Positions 37,430 to 45,978 of a stretch of 64,000 nucleotides of DNA are shown piece after piece. The notes under the pieces are model-generated. The model saw only the letters and a program-made list of their open reading frames with translations. It was not told the origin of the DNA and did not search any database. Position 1 is the first letter of the stretch. Every line of letters starts with the position of its first letter. The stretch lies in NCBI RefSeq assembly GCF_013415845.1, contig NZ_CP058907.1:1984001-2048000 (forward strand). Reading direction: 5' to 3'. This stretch comes from Rhodopseudomonas palustris. Its GTDB lineage: Bacteria; Pseudomonadota; Alphaproteobacteria; Rhizobiales; Xanthobacteraceae. The translations under genes were made by a program, and so were the position numbers.

Positions 37430-37545
37430 AGTGTGTCACATACTGAACATCCGCGATGCGGTTCGTCGCGGTCCCCTTCCTTGGGGCGTTTCCTCCCTAG
37501 ACTTGGGCCCGGGCGCCGAATGGCGACCGGGCCTCTTTATTTGTT
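37430..37545 (+). ncRNA. Candidate small RNA, suhB/mmgR (alpha-r8)-like
   Basis: A gene-free stretch holds GTCCCCTTCCTTGGGGCG, then an unpaired pyrimidine block TTTCCTCCCT (37489-37498), then a strong GC terminator stem and T-run. From memory the TTTCCTCCCTAGAC block before a terminator hairpin is the hallmark of the alphaproteobacterial suhB/mmgR RNA family (about 80 nt), whose CCTCCC can pair with ribosome-binding sites. The 5' end is a guess (37430-37460). No protein gene upstream on this strand needs the terminator except the decayed hydrolase, which supports an independent RNA. Confidence 0.6.
37506..37545 (+). terminator. Rho-independent terminator of the candidate sRNA
   Basis: The stem GGCCCGG (37506-37512) + CGCC (37514-37517) pairs with GGCG (37522-37525) + CCGGGCC (37527-37533) around a GAAT loop, with a single G/A mismatch. 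It is followed directly by TCTTTATTTGTT. This is the clearest intrinsic terminator in the window. Confidence 0.8.
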
Positions 37546-37605
37546 CTTCAATTATATCAGTCGCACCTGTTCGGGTGTCACGAATCCCACGCGCGCCTGG
37601 TAATG

Positions 37606-38781
37606 TCACGAGGCGAGGCAGCGGCAAAACTCCGGCAGTGCGCGATGCGTCACCGCCCAGGCCGCATTGTCGACCGCTGCGCCCTGCGACGATAGTTTGG
37701 CGATCACCAGCCGGTTCTTCGGATCGATGAACAGATTCTGTCCGTGAATTCCCATAGCGAACATCGTCTTCGGCTCATCGTGAATCACATACCAGCCGCC
37801 GCGATAGCTGAAATTCCGGTACGGGAACAATTTCTGCCACTCGCCCTGTCGCCACGCATCCTGGTCACCGCCGGTCCACAGATCGTCGATCCATGACGGC
37901 GGAACGATGATGCGGCCGTCACGGCAGCCGTCGTCGAGCATCATCTGGCCGATACGCGCGAAATCGCGTGCTACCATGCTGAAGCCGCCAGTGGCGCGAG
38001 CCTGGCCCTTCCGATCGGTGGTGATCGAGGCGGGCTGCTCGGCGCCGAGTGGCCGCCACAACAGGTCGGACACCAGCGTCGTAAAGCGGGTGCCGGTGGC
38101 GCGTTCGATCGCCCAGCCGAGCAGATCGGTGTTGGCAGAGACATAGCGGAATGCCCCGCCATGCGGCTGCGGCTTGATCGTGAAACTGCGATAGAACGTC
38201 TTCAGATCGGTCGGCGGTAAGTTCTCAGGGACTGGATCCCAGCCAGCGGCGGCCGCATAAGCGCGCTGGGCGTCGAGGTCGATCTGGATGCCGGTCCGCA
38301 TGTCGAGCATCTGCCGCAGTGTCGCGCCTTGATAGGCGGTGTCTGCCACTTCCGGGATCAGCTTCGTCACCTCGGCGTCGAGCTGCAGATGGCCCCGCTC
38401 GCTGAGAATGCCGGCGATCAGCCCGGTGATCGACTTCGATGCCGACATGATAATATGCGGCGTCGCTGCAGTGGTGCCATTGGCGTAGGCCTCGATCGCG
38501 ATCCTGCCGTCCTTGAGCACGACCAGCGCGTCGGTGTCGGTGGCAGCGAGAAAGCCTTCCAGGTCGAGTATTCCGCCGCCCTGGGCACGGACGCGAAACT
38601 CATTAAGCGCGCGCGGTGCAGCCGGCAGTGACCAAATATCGTCGGGCGCGTTGGCGATCGCCTCGGTGGGAATCAGGGCATCGATGTTGCGGAACGACCA
38701 GCGGCTGAACGGCAGCTCGCGCCAGTTCGCGAGCGTGGCGCCGGATGCGTCCTCCGGCGCGGCGAGATCGGAAGGGGACAT
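37606..38781 (-). CDS. Serine hydrolase, class C beta-lactamase-like
   Basis: A 391-residue protein of the beta-lactamase/PBP4*/EstB fold. The nucleophile motif is SASK (in IIMSASKSITG), followed by a Tyr motif YVSANTD in the YxN position and a C-terminal GIHGQNLFIDP matching the (H/K)xG box. No signal peptide is seen, so it is probably a cytoplasmic esterase or amidase, not a resistance lactamase. It is the second of two hydrolase genes on this strand; the upstream Ntn hydrolase gene ends 115 bases away. Confidence 0.87.
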   Translation of the reverse strand: MSPSDLAAPEDASGATLANWRELPFSRWSFRNIDALIPTEAIANAPDDIWSLPAAPRALNEFRVRAQGGGILDLEGFLAATDTDALVVLKDGRIAIEAYANGTTAATPHIIMSASKSITGLIAGILSERGHLQLDAEVTKLIPEVADTAYQGATLRQMLDMRTGIQIDLDAQRAYAAAAGWDPVPENLPPTDLKTFYRSFTIKPQPHGGAFRYVSANTDLLGWAIERATGTRFTTLVSDLLWRPLGAEQPASITTDRKGQARATGGFSMVARDFARIGQMMLDDGCRDGRIIVPPSWIDDLWTGGDQDAWRQGEWQKLFPYRNFSYRGGWYVIHDEPKTMFAMGIHGQNLFIDPKNRLVIAKLSSQGAAVDNAAWAVTHRALPEFCRCLAS

Positions 38782-38896
38782 GCGAACTCCAGGTGGGTAC
38801 CCGGACGATGTAGGCGCTAGGCCGCCGATGGTCGATGTTGGTGGCCCATTCTCGGAAAGCGCAACTTGATTGTGTTGCTGCGCTTTCAGCGCAGCC

Positions 38897-39964
38897 TCAC
38901 AGTCCCTGAAACTTGAACGGCTCCGCCGGCTTGAAGCGATCGTGCACCTCGCCCGAGAAGACGTTGCTTTGGCCGGGGCCGAGATCGAGCTTTTTCACCA
39001 CGCCCTTGTCGGCCGCGAACTCGATCTTGGTGAGATCGACCCAGAACACGTTGGGCGTCAACGCGGATTCGAAGAAGTACAGTTTGCGTTTGTGGTCGGC
39101 GACGCTGCGCCAGCGGGTCGAGGAGATGTTCGGCTGGTCGGGCGTCGAGATGCCGAACGGCACCGACGCATTGCGGATCACGCTGAAAGCGGCGGCGATC
39201 GATTCCACCGGGTCGGGCGTCTTCGGAATGGCGCTGACATAGAACGAGGCCCGCGCGAAGCGATCGGCCGCGCGGTTGGTGCCTGGGAGCATCACCGTGC
39301 CACCGATCTGCTGCCAATACGAATTCAGCGCGAGCTGCTGATCGAAGGTCGGCGAATTGGTCATCACTTGGTATTGCCGGCCGTGATGGATCACCTGCTT
39401 GCCGTCGATGTATTCGATGATGGCGCTGTCGCCGGACGCATCCGACAACGACAGGTGCACGGTGGCGAGGCGTTGCTCGCCGGGCATCTTGTCGGTGACG
39501 ACCGTGAACGGTTCCTTGGCCAGCGCTTCGACGGCTTCGGCCACAGTCGCAAAATTATCGAGTGCGTATTGAGGCCACAGCGACAGCGCCAGTCCCGGCT
39601 TGGAGCCATCGAACGGCGGATATTGCGATTCCGCCAGCCACAGCACGTCGGCGACGAGCCCCGCCTCGTTGATGCCGTCCGATGTCGCGACGTCGTAGGC
39701 CGACGCGATGACGCTGCCATAGCGTGCGGTCCATTGTGCCGAATTGGGGCCGGCCTCGCCGGAGCGCTTGATGCCGCGGGGGAAGATCCAGAGATTGGTG
39801 CCGATGTCGCGGGCCCAATCCATCGACCGCGCCGTGATCACCTGATTGTCAGCGCCGAGATAAACTAGACGGGTGCAGGCGTCGGCGACCGGCGGCAGTA
39901 ACGATCCCGCGATGGCAGCTGCGCCGGCGCAGGTGGCGAGGAGACGTCGCTTGAAACCGATCAT
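38897..39964 (-). CDS. Linear amide C-N hydrolase (choloylglycine hydrolase/penicillin acylase family)
   Basis: A 355-residue exported Ntn hydrolase of the penicillin V acylase/bile-salt hydrolase family. Its signal peptide ends VADA and cleavage would expose C30 (CTRLVYLGADNQVITARSMDW), the N-terminal nucleophile and base; Arg and Asp partners are in TARSMDW. Later family residues include ASAYDVATSDGINEAGLVAD and MTNSPTFDQQL. In Gram-negative bacteria such enzymes often cleave N-acyl homoserine lactones, so quorum quenching is possible but not shown. ATG 39964 has TTGGAG upstream and is preferred over 39976. Confidence 0.87.
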   Translation of the reverse strand: MIGFKRRLLATCAGAAAIAGSLLPPVADACTRLVYLGADNQVITARSMDWARDIGTNLWIFPRGIKRSGEAGPNSAQWTARYGSVIASAYDVATSDGINEAGLVADVLWLAESQYPPFDGSKPGLALSLWPQYALDNFATVAEAVEALAKEPFTVVTDKMPGEQRLATVHLSLSDASGDSAIIEYIDGKQVIHHGRQYQVMTNSPTFDQQLALNSYWQQIGGTVMLPGTNRAADRFARASFYVSAIPKTPDPVESIAAAFSVIRNASVPFGISTPDQPNISSTRWRSVADHKRKLYFFESALTPNVFWVDLTKIEFAADKGVVKKLDLGPGQSNVFSGEVHDRFKPAEPFKFQGL

Positions 39965-40173
39965 GCCTGACTCCAATCCCCACTAAGCGGGGGCGTATTT
40001 TGCCATGCGGAACATTCCGCCGATCGCTGATTATATCCCGAGTCCACGGACCAGCAGCGGTACGCGGTGCACCCATGCGCTGACGTTGCTGTCGTTCCAG
40101 CAGTGGATGCATTAGTAGGATACATCAGCGATTTCCCCCGCATCGTGTCAGCCTGACGAGATTCCGCGCCCGC

Positions 40174-41763
40174 ATGAGCATGTCCGAACGCCAGAGCCGT
40201 AAACCTGCGGGCCCGCCCCACCATCTGCTGTCCGACGAAGCCGCCGCCGAACTCTCCAGCATTCCGACCGAAGTGATCAATCTCGGCGACGCCCCGCCGC
40301 CGGCGCCGGCCGGTGCGCTGACCCAGGGGGAAGTGCGCGCGATCTTGTTGAGCCTGCTGCTGGCGATGTTTCTCGCGGCGCTCGACCAGACGATCGTCGC
40401 CACTGCGCTGCCGACGATCGGGCGTCAGTTCGGCGATGTCGAAAACCTGTCCTGGGTGATCACAGCCTATCTGCTGTCGTCGACGGCGGTGGCGCCGGTG
40501 TTCGGCAGCCTCGCCGACATCTATGGCCGTCGCGTGATGATCATCGTCTCGCTCAGCCTGTTCGTCGCCGGCTCGGTGATGTGCGCGCTGGCGCCGAGTC
40601 TGCTCGTCCTGATCCTCGGCCGTGCTCTGCAAGGCCTGGGGGGCGGCGGCATTATGCCGATCGTGCAGACAGTGATCTCCGATGTCGTCAGTCCGCGCGA
40701 GCGCGGCCAGTATCAGGCTTATTTCTCGGGCGTGTGGGTGTCGGCCGGGATCGGCGGCCCGATCCTCGGTGGCTTCTTCGCCGAGCATCTGCACTGGTCG
40801 ATGATCTTCTGGATCAACCTACCGCTCGCGATCGGCGCGCTGGCGCTGCTGCTGCCGAAGATGGCGAAGATCCCGGTGTATCACCGCCGCCGCAAAGTCG
40901 ATTGGCTGGGCGGCGCCCTGCTGATGGCGTCGGCGATGGCGGTGATGCTGGTGCTGACCTGGGGAGGCAATCGCTTCGCCTGGCTGTCGCCGACGATCCT
41001 GGCGCTGTCGGGCGCGGCGGTGCTGCTGGCGGCGAGCTTCATCTGGCACGCGCTACGGGCGCGCGAGCCGTTCCTGCCGCTGCAATTGATGAGCGGAACG
41101 GTGGTGCCATGGGCGATGGCGGGGGGCGCGTTCACCATGGGAGCGATGATCGCGCTGACCGTTCACATGCCGCTGTACTACGAAGCGGTGTACCACCTGA
41201 CGGCGAGCCAGTCCGGCCTCGCGTTGATCCCGATCGCGGCGATCTCGGTGTTCGGCGCAGCGTTCACAGGCCGGGCGATGGTGCATGTCGAGCGCTACAA
41301 GCGGATCGCGATTCTTGGTACCGGCTTTGCGGCGCTGATGGCATTGGCCATCGCGCTTTTGACGCCGCTGCCGCTGTGGCTATTTCTGACGCTGCTGTCG
41401 CTGTGTTCGCTCGGCCTCGGGACGGTGTTTCCGGTCAGCGTGGTGTCGATCCAGAACGCGGTGCCGCGGCCGCAGATCGGCACCGCGACCGGCGCGATGA
41501 ACTTCTTCCGGGCCCTGATGGCCTCGTTCACGGTGGCGGCGTTCACAGCGATCCTGCTGGTCGCGCTCGGCGGCGACGTGCAGCTCGGCGGCGCCGAGCA
41601 TCGCCACGTCGTCGGCAGTGTGGCGGCCGTCGAAATGGTGGCGGGGTTCCGCTGGGTGTTCGGCGCGGCTGCCCTGATGCTGGCAGCTTCGGCGCTCTGC
41701 ATCATGGTGATGGAAGAGCGCAAGCTGGCCGGCCCCGAACCGACGCTCGCGCTTTCGGAATAG
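40174..41763 (+). CDS. DHA2-type MFS drug/proton antiporter (14 TM)
   Basis: A 529-residue inner-membrane pump with about 14 TM helices after a soluble 55-residue N-terminus. Motifs of the EmrB/QacA family are present: LDQTIVATALPTI in helix 1, LADIYGRRVMIIVSL (motif A), LGRALQGLGGGGIMPI (motif B) and GVWVSAGIGGPILGGF (motif C, antiporters). It exports lipophilic drugs or related compounds in exchange for protons. No EmrA-like adaptor or regulator is adjacent. It diverges from the Ntn hydrolase gene across 209 bases. Confidence 0.9.
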   Translation: MSMSERQSRKPAGPPHHLLSDEAAAELSSIPTEVINLGDAPPPAPAGALTQGEVRAILLSLLLAMFLAALDQTIVATALPTIGRQFGDVENLSWVITAYLLSSTAVAPVFGSLADIYGRRVMIIVSLSLFVAGSVMCALAPSLLVLILGRALQGLGGGGIMPIVQTVISDVVSPRERGQYQAYFSGVWVSAGIGGPILGGFFAEHLHWSMIFWINLPLAIGALALLLPKMAKIPVYHRRRKVDWLGGALLMASAMAVMLVLTWGGNRFAWLSPTILALSGAAVLLAASFIWHALRAREPFLPLQLMSGTVVPWAMAGGAFTMGAMIALTVHMPLYYEAVYHLTASQSGLALIPIAAISVFGAAFTGRAMVHVERYKRIAILGTGFAALMALAIALLTPLPLWLFLTLLSLCSLGLGTVFPVSVVSIQNAVPRPQIGTATGAMNFFRALMASFTVAAFTAILLVALGGDVQLGGAEHRHVVGSVAAVEMVAGFRWVFGAAALMLAASALCIMVMEERKLAGPEPTLALSE

Positions 41764-41887
41764 ACTCCGACGCTCGGATTTACCGATACTCCACAATAGA
41801 AATATTGAGTAGTCTGCCGCACAACGGCCGTAAGCTCGGCGCAGGGCGTGAGCCGGCGCCGCGCCGGCGCGAGAGGCGGGTGACGGG

Positions 41888-43288
41888 ATGGCATCCCCGG
41901 ACGGTAGTGGCAGCGAGAGTTTCCGCACGCGGCGGCGCCGTAATCGCGCCCGTTTCGCACTGGCGGCGGTGCTGACCTTCATTCTGGTTGCGGTCGGCGT
42001 GCTCGCCTTGGTGTTCTACGAGTTACGACCCGTCAGCCTGAAGATCGCTGTCGGGCCGGGAGGCGGCGACGATCTGAAGCTGGTGCAAGCATTGGCCCAG
42101 AGTTTTGCGCGGGATCGCGCAGCTGTGCGGCTGGTGCCGTTGGTCACCGGTGGGGCGACGCCGAGCATCGAGGCGTTTCGCGACCACAAGGCGGACCTCG
42201 CGGTCACCCGGGCCGACCTTGATCTGCCTGCCGACGCGCAGGCGGTGGCGGTGCTGCGCAAGAACGTGGTGGTGCTGTGGGCGCCGTCGTCGGCCGGCAA
42301 GGGCAAGAAGTCGATCAAGACCATCACCGATCTGGCAGGCCGCCGGGTCGGCGTGATCGGGCGGACGCCGGCCAACGTCAAACTGTTCGACATCATTCTG
42401 GCCGAGTCCGGCGTCGCGCCCGACAAGGTCCAGAAGGAGCAGTTCGCTACCGGCCAGCTCGCCGAGATGGCGCGCGATCCTTCGCTCGACGCGTTCCTGG
42501 CGGTCGGGCCGCTCGACAGCAAGATCACCGGCGAAGCGATCGCCGCCACCGCGAAGGCGCGGGGCGAGCCGCGGTTCCTGCCGGTCGATGTTGGTGATGC
42601 CATCGCCAAGAAGTATCCGATCTACGATTCCGAGGAGATTCCGGGCAGCATCTTCTCCACCCAGCCGGCGCGGCCCGAGGACAAGGTCGATACCGTCAGC
42701 GTCAACCATCTGATCATTGCTCGGCAGTCGCTGTCCTCCGTGACGGTGACCAAGCTGACGCGGCAGATCTTCGCCGCCCGGCAGCAGATCGCCCGCGAGA
42801 TGCCGCTCGCCGGCAAGATCGAAGCGCCGGACACTGAGAAGGACGCGGCGCTGCCGGCGCATCGCGGCGCCGCCGCGTTCATCGACGGCACCGACCGCAC
42901 CTTCATGGAGCGTAACAGCGATTACATCTGGGGCTTGGTGCTGCTGCTGTCCGGCCTCGGCTCGGCCGGCGCCTGGTTTCGCAGCTATTTGACCCGCGAC
43001 GAGCGGGAAGCCGGCGCCAAGATGCGCGACCGCGCGCTCGCCATGGTGGCCAAGGCGCGGAAAGCGGAGACGCTGGAGGCGCTGGACGCTTTACAGCACG
43101 AGATCGACAAGATCCTCCGTGACACGCTGGATTGCTACGACGACGGCGCGATCGAGGACCTTGAGCCGTTCAGCCTGGTGCTGGAGCAGTTCCACCACGC
43201 GGTGGTGGACCGTCGTGCCGCGTTGAGCGCTTCCGGCCCCGGGCTGGTTCCGGCTGATCCGGCGACACTGCCGGCCGCCCGCGCCTGA
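41888..43288 (+). CDS. TAXI family TRAP-type solute-binding protein with extra C-terminal membrane domain
   Basis: A 466-residue protein with an N-terminal TM anchor (about 23-45), a TAXI-type periplasmic binding domain (about 50-330: LKIAVGPGGGDD, DLAVTRADLDLP, AGRRVGVIGRTPANVKLFDIIL, the EEIPGSIF segment), then a second TM helix (YIWGLVLLLSGLGSAGAWF, about 345) and a cytoplasmic helical tail of about 100 residues (AMVAKARKAETLEALDALQHEIDKIL). Ordinary TAXI proteins are soluble and sit beside a TRAP permease; none is present here. It may be a membrane sensor rather than a transporter part. Confidence 0.85.
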   Translation: MASPDGSGSESFRTRRRRNRARFALAAVLTFILVAVGVLALVFYELRPVSLKIAVGPGGGDDLKLVQALAQSFARDRAAVRLVPLVTGGATPSIEAFRDHKADLAVTRADLDLPADAQAVAVLRKNVVVLWAPSSAGKGKKSIKTITDLAGRRVGVIGRTPANVKLFDIILAESGVAPDKVQKEQFATGQLAEMARDPSLDAFLAVGPLDSKITGEAIAATAKARGEPRFLPVDVGDAIAKKYPIYDSEEIPGSIFSTQPARPEDKVDTVSVNHLIIARQSLSSVTVTKLTRQIFAARQQIAREMPLAGKIEAPDTEKDAALPAHRGAAAFIDGTDRTFMERNSDYIWGLVLLLSGLGSAGAWFRSYLTRDEREAGAKMRDRALAMVAKARKAETLEALDALQHEIDKILRDTLDCYDDGAIEDLEPFSLVLEQFHHAVVDRRAALSASGPGLVPADPATLPAARA

Positions 43289-43399
43289 TCGCTCGCAGTA
43301 ACGGGATGCCGTCAAGATTCCTGTAACTTGTCACATCTACGGTTCCAGCCTGCTCTGGAAGAACCCGGGGCGATGTGGTCGCGAACCCAGGAGAGTGCC

Positions 43400-43564
43400 G
43401 TGCGACGCCTGATTTCCCGCTTCTGGGCTGACACACGCGGCGCCACTGCGATCGAGTATGCCATGATCGCCGCCGGCCTCAGCATCGTGATTCTCGGCGT
43501 CGTGACGACGCTCGGCAACAGTTTGGCGGGCAAGTACACCTCAGTCAGCGACGCACTGAAGTAA
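43400..43564 (+). CDS. Flp/Fap family type IVb pilin
   Basis: A 54-residue prepilin. The class is shown by RGATAIEYAMIAAGLSIVILGVVTTLG: a Gly-Ala processing-type site followed by the Glu-Tyr pair (E5-Y6-like) at the start of a hydrophobic helix, as in Flp pilins cleaved by TadV. The start is GTG 43400 with AGGAGAG just upstream, giving MRRLISRFWADTRG; an upstream ATG at 43373 is in frame but less well placed. No tad/cpa secretion genes are nearby, so it is an orphan copy. It would be assembled by a Tad system encoded elsewhere. Confidence 0.85.
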   Translation: MRRLISRFWADTRGATAIEYAMIAAGLSIVILGVVTTLGNSLAGKYTSVSDALK

Positions 43565-43831
43565 CTTTCACTCTCCGTACCGCAGGCCATCCGACTTTCG
43601 AGTGTCGGTCCGCGTCGGCCTGGTCAGGCTCCGCTGAAGCCGGATCGGCGCGTGAGGTGCCAGCAAGCTTCGTCACACTTGCTGAAGGCCGTCTTATCCT
43701 TACCGAATGCTTAACCTCACGAGACGGAGGCTCCGTTGCCTCGTCGGACGTCGCGATGGTTAACCGCTTCTTCGGCGTTCACGGCTAACCGTTTGGGTTC
43801 GTCGTCCGACAGCCAACCGAAGGTCTGAAGC

Positions 43832-45385
43832 ATGCGGCTCGCCGGCACATCGCCCTTAGGCGATGCACGATCGGGAACGGGATCTTGGTCCGCCGCCGAT
43901 CCGTCGGGCGAACCGCTGGCCCGAATTCTCCTGACCTTTGCTGTCGCGCTCGGGGCGACCGCATTCTCGCCGCTGCTGCATATCGCCAGTCCTGTTCTTG
44001 CAATTTCCGTCGAGACGCTGATCGCGGTCGCGATTGCACTGCTCATGCCGGCGCAGGGGCCTGTGATCGCGATCTTCGTGCTGATGTTTCAGAACGTCTT
44101 CGTCTCGCTCTATTCGTCGCTGCTGACGGATCCGTCCGAGCTTGAGATTCTGAAAGGCTATAACTTTCTGATCTGCGCGGTAATGTGGCTGGTCGCCTTC
44201 GTGCTGTCGATCCTGTCACGGCGATCGCCTGGTCTGAACCGCATGCTGCTGGCGAGCAGCGCTGTGCTGGCGGTGATGGGGATCTACTTCGTGATCGGCC
44301 TTGGCCGTGAGCCGAAGGCATCGGCCATCTATCTCCGCAACATAGGGCTGCCGCTGCTGCTGTTTCAGCTCGCGCTGCTGGCGGCTGCGAACGATCGGAT
44401 TCGGGTGACGCCCTATATCGTCATTATCGCGGTGATGGTCCTGATCTGCGGTGCCGTCGAATTCCTGTTCCGCGATACCTGGCTCGCTCTCACCAATGGT
44501 CATGCCTACTGGCGGCTCGAAGAGATCAAGGCGGCGAAATCCGGCGTGTGGGAACGCGAGATGCGCACAACCGGAAAGGTCATCGTCGGCATCAAGGATC
44601 TGTTCGTCATCGACTTCTTCAACACCTCGCTGCTCAGCGGTTTTGGCCTCGGCCAGATGCTGCGGCTGTACGGACCGAACATCAGCCCGGTCAGCTTCGC
44701 CTACGGAGTCGGCTTCTTCTCGCTGTTTCTGTTCGCCATTGGTCGTGCCGGTCTCGGTGCGTTGGCATTCGTGTTGATGCTGTTATGCGGCGTCAAAGGC
44801 GCGGCGATCATGGTGCTGTTTGTCGGTGCCGCATGGATCGGTACGATCCTGATCGGCCCGGTGTTGGTTTTGCTTGGAGCTATCGTGGTGCTGGCTGTCT
44901 ATGCCGTTCTGGTGATCCACAGCGGCCTGAAGATCGGCGACTACCACGTCATCGGCCTGATGGGCGGGTGGAACGGGTTTCTCGCGGCGCCGCTCGGCCG
45001 CGGGCTGGGATCCGGCGGCAATCTCACCGAAGGATTCTCCGGCATCAATTGGCAGGCTGCCCAACAGGCAGGTGCGGTCGAAGGGGCAGCCGAAAGCTCG
45101 GTCGGTGTCCTGCTGTATCAGATGGGTGTGGCGGCTCTGGTTCCGCTGGGCTTCTACGCGGTTGTCGCGTGGTGGTGCTGGCGGCTCTACGCCCGGTCCG
45201 GCATCCTGCTGCTGGGCATGGCGGCATTTGGCATCCTGGTGGTGCTGACCAACGGCCTGTTCCAGGAAGAGGCGCTGTTCGCGCCGCCGGCGATGGGCTT
45301 CATGATGCTGCTCGCCGGTCTGTTGCTCGGCAGCCAGATCCGTCACGACCAGCATCTGCCGGGCTCGGGCGTTCTAAGAAAATAA
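43832..45385 (+). CDS. Polytopic membrane protein, O-antigen ligase/polymerase-like
   Basis: A 517-residue protein with about 11-12 hydrophobic helices and a sizeable loop between helices (LTNGHAYWRLEEIKAAKSGVWEREM). The pattern of helices plus a late polar loop (GRGLGSGGNLTEGFSGINWQAAQQAGAVEGAAESSVGVLL) resembles Wzy/WaaL-type polysaccharide polymerases and ligases, where such a segment follows the catalytic loop. No sequence motif proves it. It has no glycosyltransferase neighbours. ATG 43832 follows GAAGGTCTGA. Confidence 0.65.
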   Translation: MRLAGTSPLGDARSGTGSWSAADPSGEPLARILLTFAVALGATAFSPLLHIASPVLAISVETLIAVAIALLMPAQGPVIAIFVLMFQNVFVSLYSSLLTDPSELEILKGYNFLICAVMWLVAFVLSILSRRSPGLNRMLLASSAVLAVMGIYFVIGLGREPKASAIYLRNIGLPLLLFQLALLAAANDRIRVTPYIVIIAVMVLICGAVEFLFRDTWLALTNGHAYWRLEEIKAAKSGVWEREMRTTGKVIVGIKDLFVIDFFNTSLLSGFGLGQMLRLYGPNISPVSFAYGVGFFSLFLFAIGRAGLGALAFVLMLLCGVKGAAIMVLFVGAAWIGTILIGPVLVLLGAIVVLAVYAVLVIHSGLKIGDYHVIGLMGGWNGFLAAPLGRGLGSGGNLTEGFSGINWQAAQQAGAVEGAAESSVGVLLYQMGVAALVPLGFYAVVAWWCWRLYARSGILLLGMAAFGILVVLTNGLFQEEALFAPPAMGFMMLLAGLLLGSQIRHDQHLPGSGVLRK

Positions 45386-45387
45386 TC

Positions 45388-45473
45388 CTTGACAACGTGA
45401 CGCTCTCCGGGTAGCTTCCGGCCATGCTCCACAATTGGGTTCTGACGCAGCCGTTGCTGATCGCTTGATCAGC
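45388..45473 (+). promoter_or_regulatory. Promoter-like site and hairpin downstream of membrane protein gene
   Basis: TTGACA (45388-45393), a 17-base spacer and TAGCTT form a fair sigma-70-type promoter right after the preceding stop. A perfect 7-bp stem follows, GCTGATC (45456-45462)/GATCAGC (45467-45473). They may drive and structure the leader of the small membrane protein gene at 45663. Inference only. Confidence 0.35.
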
Positions 45474-45662
45474 GGGTGATGAGCGACGCTGCATCGCGGC
45501 CTGGTGTCGCTGGTTGTGATCCTCGTACCAGTTGATTGCGCCAAACCCTGGTCGCGTCCGGTGTTCCACGTTCCTTGCCGCCCACGACGACAGAATCGTC
45601 ACGGAACGGGCGTCGGGATCATGCGTTGGCCGATCGACAGCGCTCAACACTGAGGAGGGATC

Positions 45663-45809
45663 ATGGCGACACGTGAAGAAGGTCGAATCGTCGAAAATCC
45701 GGTCGAGGCACGGCAAGGCGAGCGTGGTCCCTCGGTGCTTGCGCTGCTGACAGTCAGCACGGGCTTGGCCGTACTAATTCTGGGCGTGATCTGGTTCGCT
45801 TGGTTGTAA
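45663..45809 (+). CDS. Small single-TM protein, 48 aa
   Basis: A short gene: MATREEGRIVENPVEARQGE, then a TM helix (SVLALLTVSTGLAVLILGVIWFAWL minus its ends, about 24-47) and a stop TAA at 45807. A strong GAGGAGGGATC ribosome site directly before the ATG supports real translation. The acidic N-terminus is probably cytoplasmic. Function unknown; small membrane proteins of this pattern are common in Bradyrhizobiaceae. Confidence 0.7.
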   Translation: MATREEGRIVENPVEARQGERGPSVLALLTVSTGLAVLILGVIWFAWL

Positions 45810-45978
45810 TAGCCCGGAGTTGTAATAGCCTTCCGCGAAGCAATCTCGGCCATGTTCCGTTCGAGTTCGTATCGGTAGTCTTACCTGGCCCGATATTAAT
45901 CGGTTATTTCGGAGTTCCCGCTCAAAACGGTACCCATTTTCATCTTCCACCCTGAGGTGCCGCGAGCCGGGAGAAACC

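Noticed and set aside
37606..38781. Antibiotic-resistance beta-lactamase
   Set aside because: It has the SxxK fold motifs but no signal peptide and the general layout of class C-like esterases; resistance cannot be claimed.
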